Of a DNA stretch of 64,000 nucleotides, positions 1 through 7,573 are shown in pieces. This DNA is from Mycobacterium stomatepiae (GTDB taxonomy: Bacteria > Actinomycetota > Actinomycetes > Mycobacteriales > Mycobacteriaceae), in NCBI RefSeq assembly GCF_010731715.1, contig NZ_AP022587.1, positions 5,084,001 to 5,148,000 of the forward strand, in the 5' to 3' direction. The notes under the pieces were generated by a model, which ran no database searches, was not told where the DNA came from, and saw only the letters and a list, made by a program, of their open reading frames with translations. The stretch's first letter is position 1, and each line of letters begins with the position of its first letter. A program made the position numbers and the translations under genes.

Positions 1-1184
1 GCACCGTCGGTCATGGTGCGAAACTTCGGCATGGTGAAGGGGTTTCCGTCCATGCCGATGCGCTCGGACGGGTAGAAGACGGGGCCCCGGCTGGTCAGCT
101 TGACGGCGATCGCCGCGATGATCAACAGTGGCGCGGTCGCGATCAGGGCGGCCAGGGAGAAGCAGAAGTCGAAGGCCTGCTTCTGAAAGCGCTGTGTCCC
201 TTCGTATTGCGGCTTCTCGACGTGGAGCAGGGGCAAGCCGGCGGTGAGCTGCAGGGTCAGTCTCGCCTCGGCGACGTCCATCACGCCGGGGGAGACCACC
301 AGGTCGACGTCCTTGGTCTCCAACTGCCACATCAGCTCTCGGATGCCGCGCACACCGAAGTGCTCGGTCCGGGTGACCGCCACGGTGTCGGCGCCGCAGC
401 CGTCGATGGCTGCCACGGCATGGCTTTCGTCGCCCAGGATCGGGACCTCGCGGCCGTCGACCACCAGCGTGTTGCCGCGCGACGGGCCGTATCCGGGAAT
501 GCAGACCCCGACCACGATGCAGCCCGCCCGGGGATTGCGGGCCAGCTCGTGGGCGAGGTGTGCGACCGCCTGCCGGTCACCGACCGCCAGCACCTTGGTC
601 TGGCACTGGCCGCGAGCACGCAGGCTGCCGAGGTGCTGGCGCCACAGGCTGCGGCTGGCCAGCAATCCGAGGGTGCCGGCGGGCAGGGCGATCGCCAGGT
701 ACCCGCGGGCCAGGTCGACCTTGGCGAGCAGGGTGACCATCGCGATGATGCCGAAGGTCCAAAAGGACGCGCTGCCGATGCGGCGGTACTCGTCGATGCC
801 GGCTCCGATAATGCGCGGTGACCTCGTCTGGAATACCGCGAGCGCCGACAGCCACAGCGCCGCGAACAGGATCGAGAACAGCGTCATGACCGGGCCCGAG
901 TGGCCCGAGGTGCGGGCGGGGGATTCCCCGAACCGGACGTATTGCGCGAGCATGACCGATCCGAAGACGATCACCGAGTCGGTGATGCGCAGTCGCTGCG
1001 AATACTGGAATTGCCAGCGCCGCACGGCATTACCGCGGGGTGCCGCCACCGACCGGATGGCCAATGCCGAACCAGGAAGTCGACCACCCGGCAACGAGAT
1101 CATCCCTGCTGGCTTTCGCTTATGCGGTGGCTGATTGGGGCGGAACGCCGTCGCGGACGGTGCCGGAGCCATTGGCATGATCAT
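1..1184 (-). CDS. polyprenyl-phosphate sugar transferase (partial, 3' end outside window)
   Basis: The product would transfer a sugar-1-phosphate from a nucleotide sugar to a polyprenyl-phosphate carrier, the first membrane step of exopolysaccharide or glycolipid repeat-unit synthesis. About 394 codons are visible. The first half carries several hydrophobic segments, such as VMTLFSILFAALWLSALAVF, then a nucleotide-binding-like middle domain (KVLAVGDRQAVAHLAHELA). The C-terminal part enters the bacterial sugar transferase domain, with a membrane hairpin (FSLAALIATAPLLIIAAIAV), SRGPVFYPSERIG and the signature KFRTM just before the window edge. Start codons at 1184 or 1178 are both possible, and I see no decisive ribosome site. 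It lies in the same direction as the RmlC-like gene, consistent with a saccharide locus. The acceptor and sugar cannot be told. Confidence 0.85.
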   Translation of the reverse strand, partial: MIMPMAPAPSATAFRPNQPPHKRKPAGMISLPGGRLPGSALAIRSVAAPRGNAVRRWQFQYSQRLRITDSVIVFGSVMLAQYVRFGESPARTSGHSGPVMTLFSILFAALWLSALAVFQTRSPRIIGAGIDEYRRIGSASFWTFGIIAMVTLLAKVDLARGYLAIALPAGTLGLLASRSLWRQHLGSLRARGQCQTKVLAVGDRQAVAHLAHELARNPRAGCIVVGVCIPGYGPSRGNTLVVDGREVPILGDESHAVAAIDGCGADTVAVTRTEHFGVRGIRELMWQLETKDVDLVVSPGVMDVAEARLTLQLTAGLPLLHVEKPQYEGTQRFQKQAFDFCFSLAALIATAPLLIIAAIAVKLTSRGPVFYPSERIGMDGNPFTMPKFRTMTDG

Positions 1185-1252
1185 CGCGCGGCGTCCTTAT
1201 ATCGCACATGATGGGTAGGTCACCTGAAGAACCGGCGCGGTGGCGGCGCCCC

Positions 1253-1816
1253 TCAGCATGAGGCTGCGCTCACAATCGGCGTGGGTCGCGGCGCATATGC
1301 GGGCCAGCTCGCGTCCTCCTCGGAGATCACGGTGACTGGCAGTGGCCATTCGATTCCGAATTCCGCGTCGTCCCAGCGCAATCCCCGCTCGTCGGCCAGC
1401 TCGCGGTGGCTGCTGATCTGGTAGTTGACCTCGGTGTTGGCGGTCAGGGTCTGAAAGCCGTACGCGATGTAGGGCGGCAGGAACAGCGCCCGGTGATTGT
1501 CGGCGTTGAGCTCGACCATCATGTGGTCGCCGAAAGTCTGTGCCTCGGGCCGGATGTCGACGACGGCGGCGGCAATCGCACCTCGAGTGCAGCGCACCAA
1601 CCTGGATTCGGTGTGTGGCGGCACCTGAAAGTGCAGCCCCCGCACGGTACCCCGGGTGTAGTTGAAGAACACGTCGGTCTGGGTGACCTTGAAAGTCAGG
1701 CCGTAACGCTCGAATTCGCCTGCGGAGAACGAACGTGACGAGAAGCCGCGGTGGTCCCGTTGCGGTTCGAGGTCGACGATCGTCACGCCGGCGACCTTTG
1801 TTGGCGTGTACTTCAC
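1253..1816 (-). CDS. dTDP-4-dehydrorhamnose 3,5-epimerase-like cupin (RmlC family)
   Basis: This is a 187-residue cupin of the RmlC family, which epimerises C3 and/or C5 of a dTDP-4-keto-6-deoxyhexose. Family marks are FSRSF-type N-terminal text (HRGFSSRSFSAGEF), VRGLHFQVPPH with the expected catalytic histidine, a conserved arginine segment (ESRLVRCTRGAI), and PPYIAYGFQTL followed by TEVNYQIS. The usual HGF of RmlC is YGF here, so specificity may differ from classical RmlC. The start is GTG at 1816, with GGAAGGAG about seven bases upstream; longer upstream reading runs antiparallel through the PPE gene and is not real. The sugar transferase gene follows in the same direction. H37Rv has its main rmlC elsewhere (Rv3465), so this is probably a paralogue for a strain-specific glycan. 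Confidence 0.88.
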   Translation of the reverse strand: MKYTPTKVAGVTIVDLEPQRDHRGFSSRSFSAGEFERYGLTFKVTQTDVFFNYTRGTVRGLHFQVPPHTESRLVRCTRGAIAAAVVDIRPEAQTFGDHMMVELNADNHRALFLPPYIAYGFQTLTANTEVNYQISSHRELADERGLRWDDAEFGIEWPLPVTVISEEDASWPAYAPRPTPIVSAASC

Positions 1817-1860
1817 ATACCGCTCCTTCCGTATGGGGCGTGCATAGGAGGGCTGCTTTC

Positions 1861-3018
1861 TTATCCGGCGGCGAACGGGCGAGCCATCGCGGTGGGGATG
1901 AGCCCGTAGCGAGGAACCGGAGGGGTGCGCGGAGCGGTGCCCCGCGCCATCGGCAGTCCGCCCAGCATGTTCGGCATCGAGCTGCCGTTGAGGGCGATGT
2001 TCGGCAGCGCCGAGGCGGCCATCGGGGCGTTCGGAATCACACTGGTCCAGGCCGTCGGCACCGACATCGGGCCCAGGTGGGCCGCCGTGCCGAGGCTGCC
2101 TATCACGCCCGATCCGATGTTCGGCAACGCGGAGGCCGCACTCGCCGCACCCGAGGCCGCGCCTTGCGCGGCGGCTGCAGCGCTCTCGGCCGCGGTTCGC
2201 GCCATGCCCTGCGCGGTCTGGGCCATCGAGAGCACGGAGGACATCCCGTAAAGCGGGGTGGCGCCCGCGTTGAGGTAGTTCGGCAGCCAGTTGGGCACTT
2301 GCGCCGCGAGGTTGGTCAGCGTGTCCGACACGGCGGTGCTGGTACCTGTCGAAACCGTGCTGGTAGCGGGCGTGGTGAGCGACTGCATCGTGGTGGGCAC
2401 CTGGGAGACCAGGTTCGCGAGGTCTGCGTGCTGCAATCCGGTGGCTGCCGCGGCCTGGCTGACCGCATTGCTCTGGGCGACCAACCCACTGTCGTCGGTG
2501 ACCTTTGGCGGAATGTTGAACTGGGAGACGTCGCAGACGGCCACCGAGTTTCCGGCGTACTGGTACATCGCCGCGGCGTCCTGCGCCCACATCTCGCCGT
2601 ATTCGGCCTCGTTCGCCGCGATCGCGGCCGAGTTCTGGCCGAAGAAGTTGGTGGACATCAGCGTCGCGAGCTGGATGCGGTTGGCCGTCACTACTGGCGG
2701 CGGGACGGTCATCGCGAAGGCGGCTTCATAGATCTCGACGGCGAGCGTGGCGTGGCTGGCGGCTTCCTCGGCCCGCGCGGCCGCCCCCGACATCCACGCG
2801 ACATAGGGGCCGAAGGCGGAAGCCATGGTCAGCGACGTGGGGCCGAGCCACCGTCCGGTGGTCAATCCCGCGATCAGTGAGCGGTAAGAACCTGCGGCAG
2901 AGTGCAGCTCGGTGGCCAGGTTGGTCCAGGCGACCGCGGCCATCGTCAGCGACGCCGGCCCGGGGCCGGCGTACATCCGTGCGGAGTTGATCTCCGGGGG
3001 CAAAGCACCAAAGTCCAT
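1861..3018 (-). CDS. PPE family protein, PPE-SVP subfamily
   Basis: This is a 385-residue PPE protein that opens with MDFGALPPEINSARMYAGPG. The roughly 180-residue helical PPE domain includes the WxG turn (GRWLGPTSL) and the typical NEAEYGEMWAQDAAAMYQYA helix. A low-complexity Ala/Ser linker follows, then the SVP motif (LGPMSVPTAW) and a C-terminal tail ending PRYGLIPTAM. PPE proteins are exported by ESX systems, usually as heterodimers with a PE partner encoded just upstream. Here the upstream position holds only a 19-codon PE-like remnant, so the partner is missing or encoded elsewhere. The tail resembles those of the PPE and PE proteins at 50931-53069. Confidence is high for the family and low for a specific M. 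tuberculosis counterpart. Confidence 0.93.
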   Translation of the reverse strand: MDFGALPPEINSARMYAGPGPASLTMAAVAWTNLATELHSAAGSYRSLIAGLTTGRWLGPTSLTMASAFGPYVAWMSGAAARAEEAASHATLAVEIYEAAFAMTVPPPVVTANRIQLATLMSTNFFGQNSAAIAANEAEYGEMWAQDAAAMYQYAGNSVAVCDVSQFNIPPKVTDDSGLVAQSNAVSQAAAATGLQHADLANLVSQVPTTMQSLTTPATSTVSTGTSTAVSDTLTNLAAQVPNWLPNYLNAGATPLYGMSSVLSMAQTAQGMARTAAESAAAAAQGAASGAASAASALPNIGSGVIGSLGTAAHLGPMSVPTAWTSVIPNAPMAASALPNIALNGSSMPNMLGGLPMARGTAPRTPPVPRYGLIPTAMARPFAAG

Positions 3019-3034
3019 CGTGAATCCCTAGGTG

Positions 3035-3094
3035 TCAGCGGACCGCGGAGGCCGCTGCGGCCTTGGCGATCGGCTGAGTGGTGACGATCAACAT
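3035..3094 (-). pseudogene. vestigial PE gene (19-codon PE-like N-terminus)
   Basis: Sixteen bases upstream of the PPE start, an ATG opens a short frame reading MLIVTTQPIAKAAAASAVR and then stops at TGA. This resembles the first residues of PE proteins (a consensus like MSFVxTxPExLAAAAxxL), but the remaining 75 or so residues of a PE domain are absent. The position is exactly where a PE gene would sit in a PE-PPE pair. I read it as a truncated PE gene that may still serve as a translated leader to the PPE gene. A chance resemblance in Ala-rich sequence remains possible. Confidence 0.5.
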
Positions 3095-3489
3095 GTGCTT
3101 TCCATCCCCGAGAGGTTCATGGCAACAAACTGACGAGTTGATAATAGCTCAAAACACATACTAATGGTCAATGATATGTCGGTGAGCCTGACGACAAGTA
3201 TCGAGACTGGCATGAACACAACCATGAATTCGTGACCAGTGCTGCTAACCTTCTAGTCAGTTCAAATGTGGTCCGGAGGACTGCGGCGCGTGTTTGCGCG
3301 AACCGCGTTGAAGAGGCGAGGTGTGTGCCCTGCTCAGGAAGGCATCATCAACGTGAAGGCAATCAACCCAGGTCAGGGCCCTGTTTGCCTAGTGGGGGGC
3401 CCTGCGGGTGGTGCAGGGTCCGGCGTTGGCGCCGGGTTGTCGTTGCCGACCAGCGTTGATCGAGGATCCCCCCGTGCCGGAGAGCTGAG
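3095..3489. promoter_or_regulatory. non-coding region with palindromes upstream of the first TetR gene
   Basis: About 395 bases have no credible gene. The left part (3121-3270) is unusually AT-rich for this genome and should hold the divergent promoters of the PPE gene and the TetR gene. The right part carries a perfect 10-base palindrome, CAGGGCCCTG, at 3374-3383. It is followed by a hairpin with arms at 3397-3405 (GGGCCCTGC) and 3413-3421 (GCAGGGTCC), 8 of 9 pairs matching with a 7-base loop. These sit 70-115 bases before the TetR start and could be autoregulatory operators or a structured leader. Confidence 0.45.
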
Positions 3490-4179
3490 ATGTCGGTTTC
3501 GATGACAAGTCACTCAACCGATGGGCGGGCCGATGCGACCCGCCGACACATCCTGCGTGCCGCATCGCACCAGTTCGCACGGCGTGCCTACCACGAGGTC
3601 GGTCTCGACGACATCCTCGCCGAGGCGGAACTGACCAAAGGCGCGATGTACTTCCACTTCCGGTCCAAGCACGCCCTGGCGGTCGCGATCATCGACAAGC
3701 AGACCGAAGCCGGCACCACCGCCGTCCAGGACCTGGTCACGCGGGGACTTTCGGGCCTGGAGACGCTGATCGACTTCTCGTATCTGATCGCGATCCAGGA
3801 CATCAAGACCGACCATGTCAGGGCCGGGCTGAACCTGATCGAGTCGGTCGGGCGTTCGGAGGGCCTGCAGGAGCGGCTGCTGGAGCAGTGGGTCAAGGCG
3901 CTGGCCGACGTCGTCGCGCAGGCGATCGCTGAGGGCGACGTCGACGAGCGGTGTGAGCCGATGGACGTGGGACGCATGATGGTGTCCCTGCACATGGGGC
4001 TGCGCAAGACCAGCAATCTCGACGATCCGGAGCGGTTCTTGCTGGACCTGGAGAAGTGCTGGGGCCTGCTGTTGGCCGGCATTCTGCAACCCGACCGGGG
4101 TGACTACTTCCGGCAGTTCCTGCGGCGACGTGCCGCCCTGGCGATCAACACCAGCTCACCCCCCACCGATTCGTCGTAA
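3490..4179 (+). CDS. TetR/AcrR family transcriptional regulator (first of a tandem pair)
   Basis: This is a 229-residue one-component repressor. The N-terminal helix-turn-helix spans roughly residues 16-65, with ATRRHILRAASHQFARRAY and LTKGAMYFHFRSKHALA, the typical KGxxYxHFxSK recognition helix. The rest is an all-helical ligand-binding domain without a recognisable ligand. The start is ATG at 3490, preceded by GGAGAGCTGAG. A second TetR gene of similar size and a BcsB-like gene follow in the same direction, so the three may form one regulatory unit. The DNA-binding domain resembles gamma-butyrolactone-type regulators of actinomycetes, but the ligand is unknown. The palindromes at 3374-3421 are candidate binding sites. 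Confidence 0.9.
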   Translation: MSVSMTSHSTDGRADATRRHILRAASHQFARRAYHEVGLDDILAEAELTKGAMYFHFRSKHALAVAIIDKQTEAGTTAVQDLVTRGLSGLETLIDFSYLIAIQDIKTDHVRAGLNLIESVGRSEGLQERLLEQWVKALADVVAQAIAEGDVDERCEPMDVGRMMVSLHMGLRKTSNLDDPERFLLDLEKCWGLLLAGILQPDRGDYFRQFLRRRAALAINTSSPPTDSS

Positions 4180-4297
4180 CCAGGCCGAACGCCACAGCCG
4201 GATTTGCGACTGCTGTTAATCTTGATTCTGTTGCGGCGCAATGTGAGACGAGATCCCGAATCTGCGCACTCGATGAAACTCCGGAGGAACAGGGGCA

Positions 4298-5011
4298 ATG
4301 GCGCGCCAGGTTCGGTCTGAGGTTACCCGGCGAAAGATCCTCAAAGCCGCCATCGACGTCTTCGGCGAGGTCGGGTATGCGGCCGCCGGTTGGGGCACGA
4401 TCATCGACCGCACCGGGATGACCAAGGGCGCCCTCTACCACCACTTCGACTCGAAAGAGTCGTTGGCGTCGGCCATCATCGAGGAGGGCGCCGAGACGCT
4501 GCTCAACGGGTTCCGCAACGTGTGCGGAAACGCGTCACCTGGCCTGGAGAACCTGCTGCACGGCACGTTCACCATCATCGGGATGCTGGGCTCGGACGAG
4601 ACCGCCCGCGCCGCCGAGCAGCTGACCTGCACGTTGCGCGGCTTCAACGAAGCGGCGGGGCAGTTCTGCGCAGCGATGGTCGAGCAGCTGGCCGGTGAGG
4701 CCCGGCGGGCGATCGCCGAGGGTGACCTGCGGCCGGACCTCGATCCGGGCGAGGTCAGCGAGTCGATCTTCGGCGCCATGTTCGGGACGCGGGCGCTGGC
4801 CGATGCGATCGCCGGCCTGGGTCCGCGGGCCGAGGCCGGCGCCACCGGTGACGTCGAGCGCCTGATCCGGGTGTGGGAACTGCTGCTCCCCGGCATCGTC
4901 TCGGAGGCGTCCCTGCCGTACTTCCGCCAGTTCCTTTCCCGCGAAGCCATGCGCCATTCCCGGCCGGTGGCGCCGCGCCGCGACGTCACCCCGGTGTCGG
5001 AAACAGGGTGA
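4298..5011 (+). CDS. TetR/AcrR family transcriptional regulator (second of a tandem pair)
   Basis: This is a 237-residue regulator with an N-terminal DNA-binding domain at about residues 7-55 (VTRRKILKAAIDVFGEVGY, then MTKGALYHHFDSKESLA) and a helical C-terminal sensing domain. The start is ATG at 4298 with GGAGGAACAGG upstream. It shares the layout and C-terminal endings (LPYFRQFLSREA against DYFRQFLRRRA) of the preceding TetR protein, suggesting an old tandem duplication that has diverged. Its stop codon overlaps a possible GTG start of the next gene at 5008, so it may be translationally coupled to the BcsB-like protein. The inducer and targets are unknown. Confidence 0.9.
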   Translation: MARQVRSEVTRRKILKAAIDVFGEVGYAAAGWGTIIDRTGMTKGALYHHFDSKESLASAIIEEGAETLLNGFRNVCGNASPGLENLLHGTFTIIGMLGSDETARAAEQLTCTLRGFNEAAGQFCAAMVEQLAGEARRAIAEGDLRPDLDPGEVSESIFGAMFGTRALADAIAGLGPRAEAGATGDVERLIRVWELLLPGIVSEASLPYFRQFLSREAMRHSRPVAPRRDVTPVSETG

Positions 5012-5085
5012 ACCTGAGCAAACGCCCGGCGTTGGCCTCGGTCCAACGCCTCAACTGCGCGCCGTTTCGACAACGTACCGAAAGA

Positions 5086-7077
5086 ATGCATACTGTTCCG
5101 GCGGTGTACCGAAAGTATGTAGCCAGACTTGCTGCTCTGGTCGGGGTGATTGGGTTCCTGGTCTTGAGCGCCCCACCGTCGGGGGCCGCGCCTTCGGATG
5201 CGGGTACGACGACGGACTCGCTGACCCTGTCGCTGGCCGACCTCGGTTCCGCGCCCAGCTTGGAGTTCTGGGGCCTGAGCAGCTCGCAGGTGCTGACCGT
5301 GCCGGTGTTGCGCGGCCTGACGCCGAGCGCGCTGAACGCCACCGTCGAGCTGCCGATCAATCTGCGGACGGGCACGCTTACCGTGAGCCAGGACCAGCGC
5401 ACCATCGCGAAGATAAACCTGCCCACCGCAGACCAGACGCCGCTCGTCATCCCGCTGGCCGGTGCGGAGGTTGTCGACAACTGGCTGACGGTGACAGTGC
5501 GTACCTACCTGGTGCCGCTGGACGGATATTGCTTGTACCAGGAAAGCCCGCTACGCCTGTCCAGCCCGACGATCAGCTACACCGGCGCGGAACTGCCGCC
5601 CACCACAGTGGCGCACTTCTTGCCGCCGGTGTTGAAGAAGCTGAGCATCTACCTGCCGCAATCCCCGTCGACGTCGGAGTCCGACACGGCGATTCAACTG
5701 GCCGCCTCGGCCGCCTCGCGCTACGGCCGGCAGAACCCCGAGATCGTCGTCGTCCCACTGCCCGAAGGGCAGGTTGCGCCGCCGGCACCGCCACAATCGC
5801 TGGAACGCCAGATCGTCGTCAAAGAGGGATCGGACAACGGGCTGGCCCTGCAGGGTTCCGGCGCCGCGACGTGGATGCTGATGTCGGGACCGCTCGGGGA
5901 AGCCGACGAATCCGACACCGCTGTGCTCTTCAACGACCTGTCCCAGCTGGCGGTTTCGTCCAAGGCCGTCGCCGACGAACTGAAGCCCCGCCCGCAGCAA
6001 CCCGGCGACACCACGACGATGCGTGACCTGGGGCAGCCAGTCGCCAACTCGACCCAGCTGCAACCGCGGGTGTCCATTGGGTTGGACCAGACCCGGTACG
6101 GCAGATCCATCCGCGGAGTGCGCGTACATCTGCTGGGCTCCTACACCCCGACCCCGTCCAACATCGGCGGTCAGGTCACCGTCAACATCGGCGCGGAGAC
6201 CATCGACCACTTCCCGACCGACGGCCATGGCACCATCGACCGCTGGGTGGATGTGCCCGACCGGTTGCTGCAGCGCGATACCAGTCTCGACGTGGTGCTC
6301 GATGTGGCCGGCAACATCGGCCACTGCGGAGACTTCTACACCGCCGGGCCCGGCAACCAGCTACTGACGCTGAACATCAGCGGCGACACCACGATTGAAA
6401 GCAGGCAAGCCGCACCGCCGGTGCCCGATGGCTTCCAGTCGCTTCCGCAAGCGCTGATGCCGCGGGTCCAGGTAGGCATCGAGGCGCACTCGCTGCCGGA
6501 CACCGTGCGCGCCATCAACTTGGTGGTCGGACTGCAACGCATCAGCTCGACGCCGATCTATACCCGCGTGACGAGCGTGCAGCAGGCCATCGATTCGTCG
6601 AATCCCGCGATCCTGATTTCGGCCGACGGGTGGAACCACTCCAATGTCGTGCTCCCGGTGTCGGCAGGGCCCAGCGGCCCGATCACCGTCAATGCCTACA
6701 CGGCCGATGGCAAGCCGACCACGCTCTCCCTGGACCCGACGATGAAATTCGGTTCTCTCCAAACGGTTTTCAATAAGGGCCGGTCACTGCTGGTAGCGAC
6801 GTCCAATGGCACGTCCGCTCAGGTCGACGACCTGATCAGGTGGGTCGGCAGCGACAACAAGCACTGGCAGCGGCTCAAGGGTGTCGCGGTGGTGGCGGTG
6901 GCCGGACAAGAACCGGTGACCATCGAACGTTCGCCGACGGCCGGTCCGGTTGCCGCGGCCGAGGAGCCGCACTCGGACTTGGGGTGGCTCTGGTGGTTGG
7001 GCGGTGCCTGGCTCGCGGTGACCGTCATCGGTGCCGCAGTGGTGTTGCTCCGCGCCCGGCGCGTAACAAAACGCTAG
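5086..7077 (+). CDS. BcsB-like exported protein with C-terminal membrane anchor
   Basis: About 663 residues begin with a signal peptide (YVARLAALVGVIGFLVLSAPPSGAAP). A long extracytoplasmic part resembles BcsB, the periplasmic subunit of cellulose synthase. Markers are the opening carbohydrate-binding-like repeat (SLEFWGLSSSQVLTVPVLRG), DGYCLYQESPLRLSSPTISYTG, and the later GHCGDFYTAGPGNQLLTLNISG. A single membrane helix (LGWLWWLGGAWLAVTVIGAAVVL) and a short basic tail close the protein, as in BcsB. No BcsA glucan synthase, PilZ or cellulase gene is seen in the window. Start choice is uncertain: GTG at 5008 overlaps the stop of the TetR gene, whereas ATG at 5086 sits right before the signal peptide. 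Its role in a surface polysaccharide is inferred from similarity only. Confidence 0.75.
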   Translation: MHTVPAVYRKYVARLAALVGVIGFLVLSAPPSGAAPSDAGTTTDSLTLSLADLGSAPSLEFWGLSSSQVLTVPVLRGLTPSALNATVELPINLRTGTLTVSQDQRTIAKINLPTADQTPLVIPLAGAEVVDNWLTVTVRTYLVPLDGYCLYQESPLRLSSPTISYTGAELPPTTVAHFLPPVLKKLSIYLPQSPSTSESDTAIQLAASAASRYGRQNPEIVVVPLPEGQVAPPAPPQSLERQIVVKEGSDNGLALQGSGAATWMLMSGPLGEADESDTAVLFNDLSQLAVSSKAVADELKPRPQQPGDTTTMRDLGQPVANSTQLQPRVSIGLDQTRYGRSIRGVRVHLLGSYTPTPSNIGGQVTVNIGAETIDHFPTDGHGTIDRWVDVPDRLLQRDTSLDVVLDVAGNIGHCGDFYTAGPGNQLLTLNISGDTTIESRQAAPPVPDGFQSLPQALMPRVQVGIEAHSLPDTVRAINLVVGLQRISSTPIYTRVTSVQQAIDSSNPAILISADGWNHSNVVLPVSAGPSGPITVNAYTADGKPTTLSLDPTMKFGSLQTVFNKGRSLLVATSNGTSAQVDDLIRWVGSDNKHWQRLKGVAVVAVAGQEPVTIERSPTAGPVAAAEEPHSDLGWLWWLGGAWLAVTVIGAAVVLLRARRVTKR

Positions 7078-7520
7078 CGCTCGTCGTCCCACAACTGCTC
7101 GGTCAAATCCTGGAACGTCGCCAGGGCGAATCGGTCGTCGGCCCGCATTCCGACCGATTTGCTCATCAGCGCGCGTACGACCGAGCCGTCTTTGTGGGCC
7201 AGTTCGACTACTTCGTTCGCCAACGCATGAACGACCGACAGCAGTGAGGATTCCGAGTCGGGGGCCCGGAAGAAAACCTCACCGAAGCGCAACGCCAATA
7301 CCTCTTCCGACTCGTAGCCCACCATTTCCGCGAATGCGGTGTTGGTGAACAAGATCGCGCCGTCGTCGCCGACCGCCAGCACCGGAACCGGAATCCGCTC
7401 CAGCACCACCAGGGCGGGCAGTTGCTTCAAGGTGGTCATCGGCGATTGATTGTGCTGGTGCCGATTCTGTCGTCGCTCCACAGGCCGATTATGGTCTATG
7501 CCAGAGGTCATGTTGGGCAT
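7074..7520 (-). CDS. PAS domain protein
   Basis: This is a 148-residue protein with one PAS sensor fold from about residue 38 to the end: IPVPVLAVGDDGAILFTNTAFAEMVGYESEEVLAL, then the core strand HKDGSVVRALMSKSVG and the closing FALATFQDLTEQ. It has no attached kinase, cyclase or DNA-binding domain, so it probably signals through partner binding or a small cofactor. The ATG at 7520 has GAGGAAAT just before it; an internal ATG at 7439 starts nearer the PAS fold and is an alternative. It converges on the BcsB-like gene, the two overlapping by four bases at the stops, and lies in the same direction as metG upstream. Confidence 0.8.
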   Translation of the reverse strand: MPNMTSGIDHNRPVERRQNRHQHNQSPMTTLKQLPALVVLERIPVPVLAVGDDGAILFTNTAFAEMVGYESEEVLALRFGEVFFRAPDSESSLLSVVHALANEVVELAHKDGSVVRALMSKSVGMRADDRFALATFQDLTEQLWDDER

Positions 7521-7573
7521 ATTTCCTCATGCATGAGCTGAGGCCGCTTCGCTGCACTTGTTTCGCCTTTCGG

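Noticed and set aside
1735..2880. Arg/Gly-rich frame opposite the PPE gene
   Set aside because: It overlaps a clear PPE gene and has shadow-frame composition.
5008..5085. GTG start at 5008 for the BcsB-like gene
   Set aside because: Overlap with the TetR stop is attractive, but it would place 26 residues before the signal peptide; ATG at 5086 is preferred without certainty.
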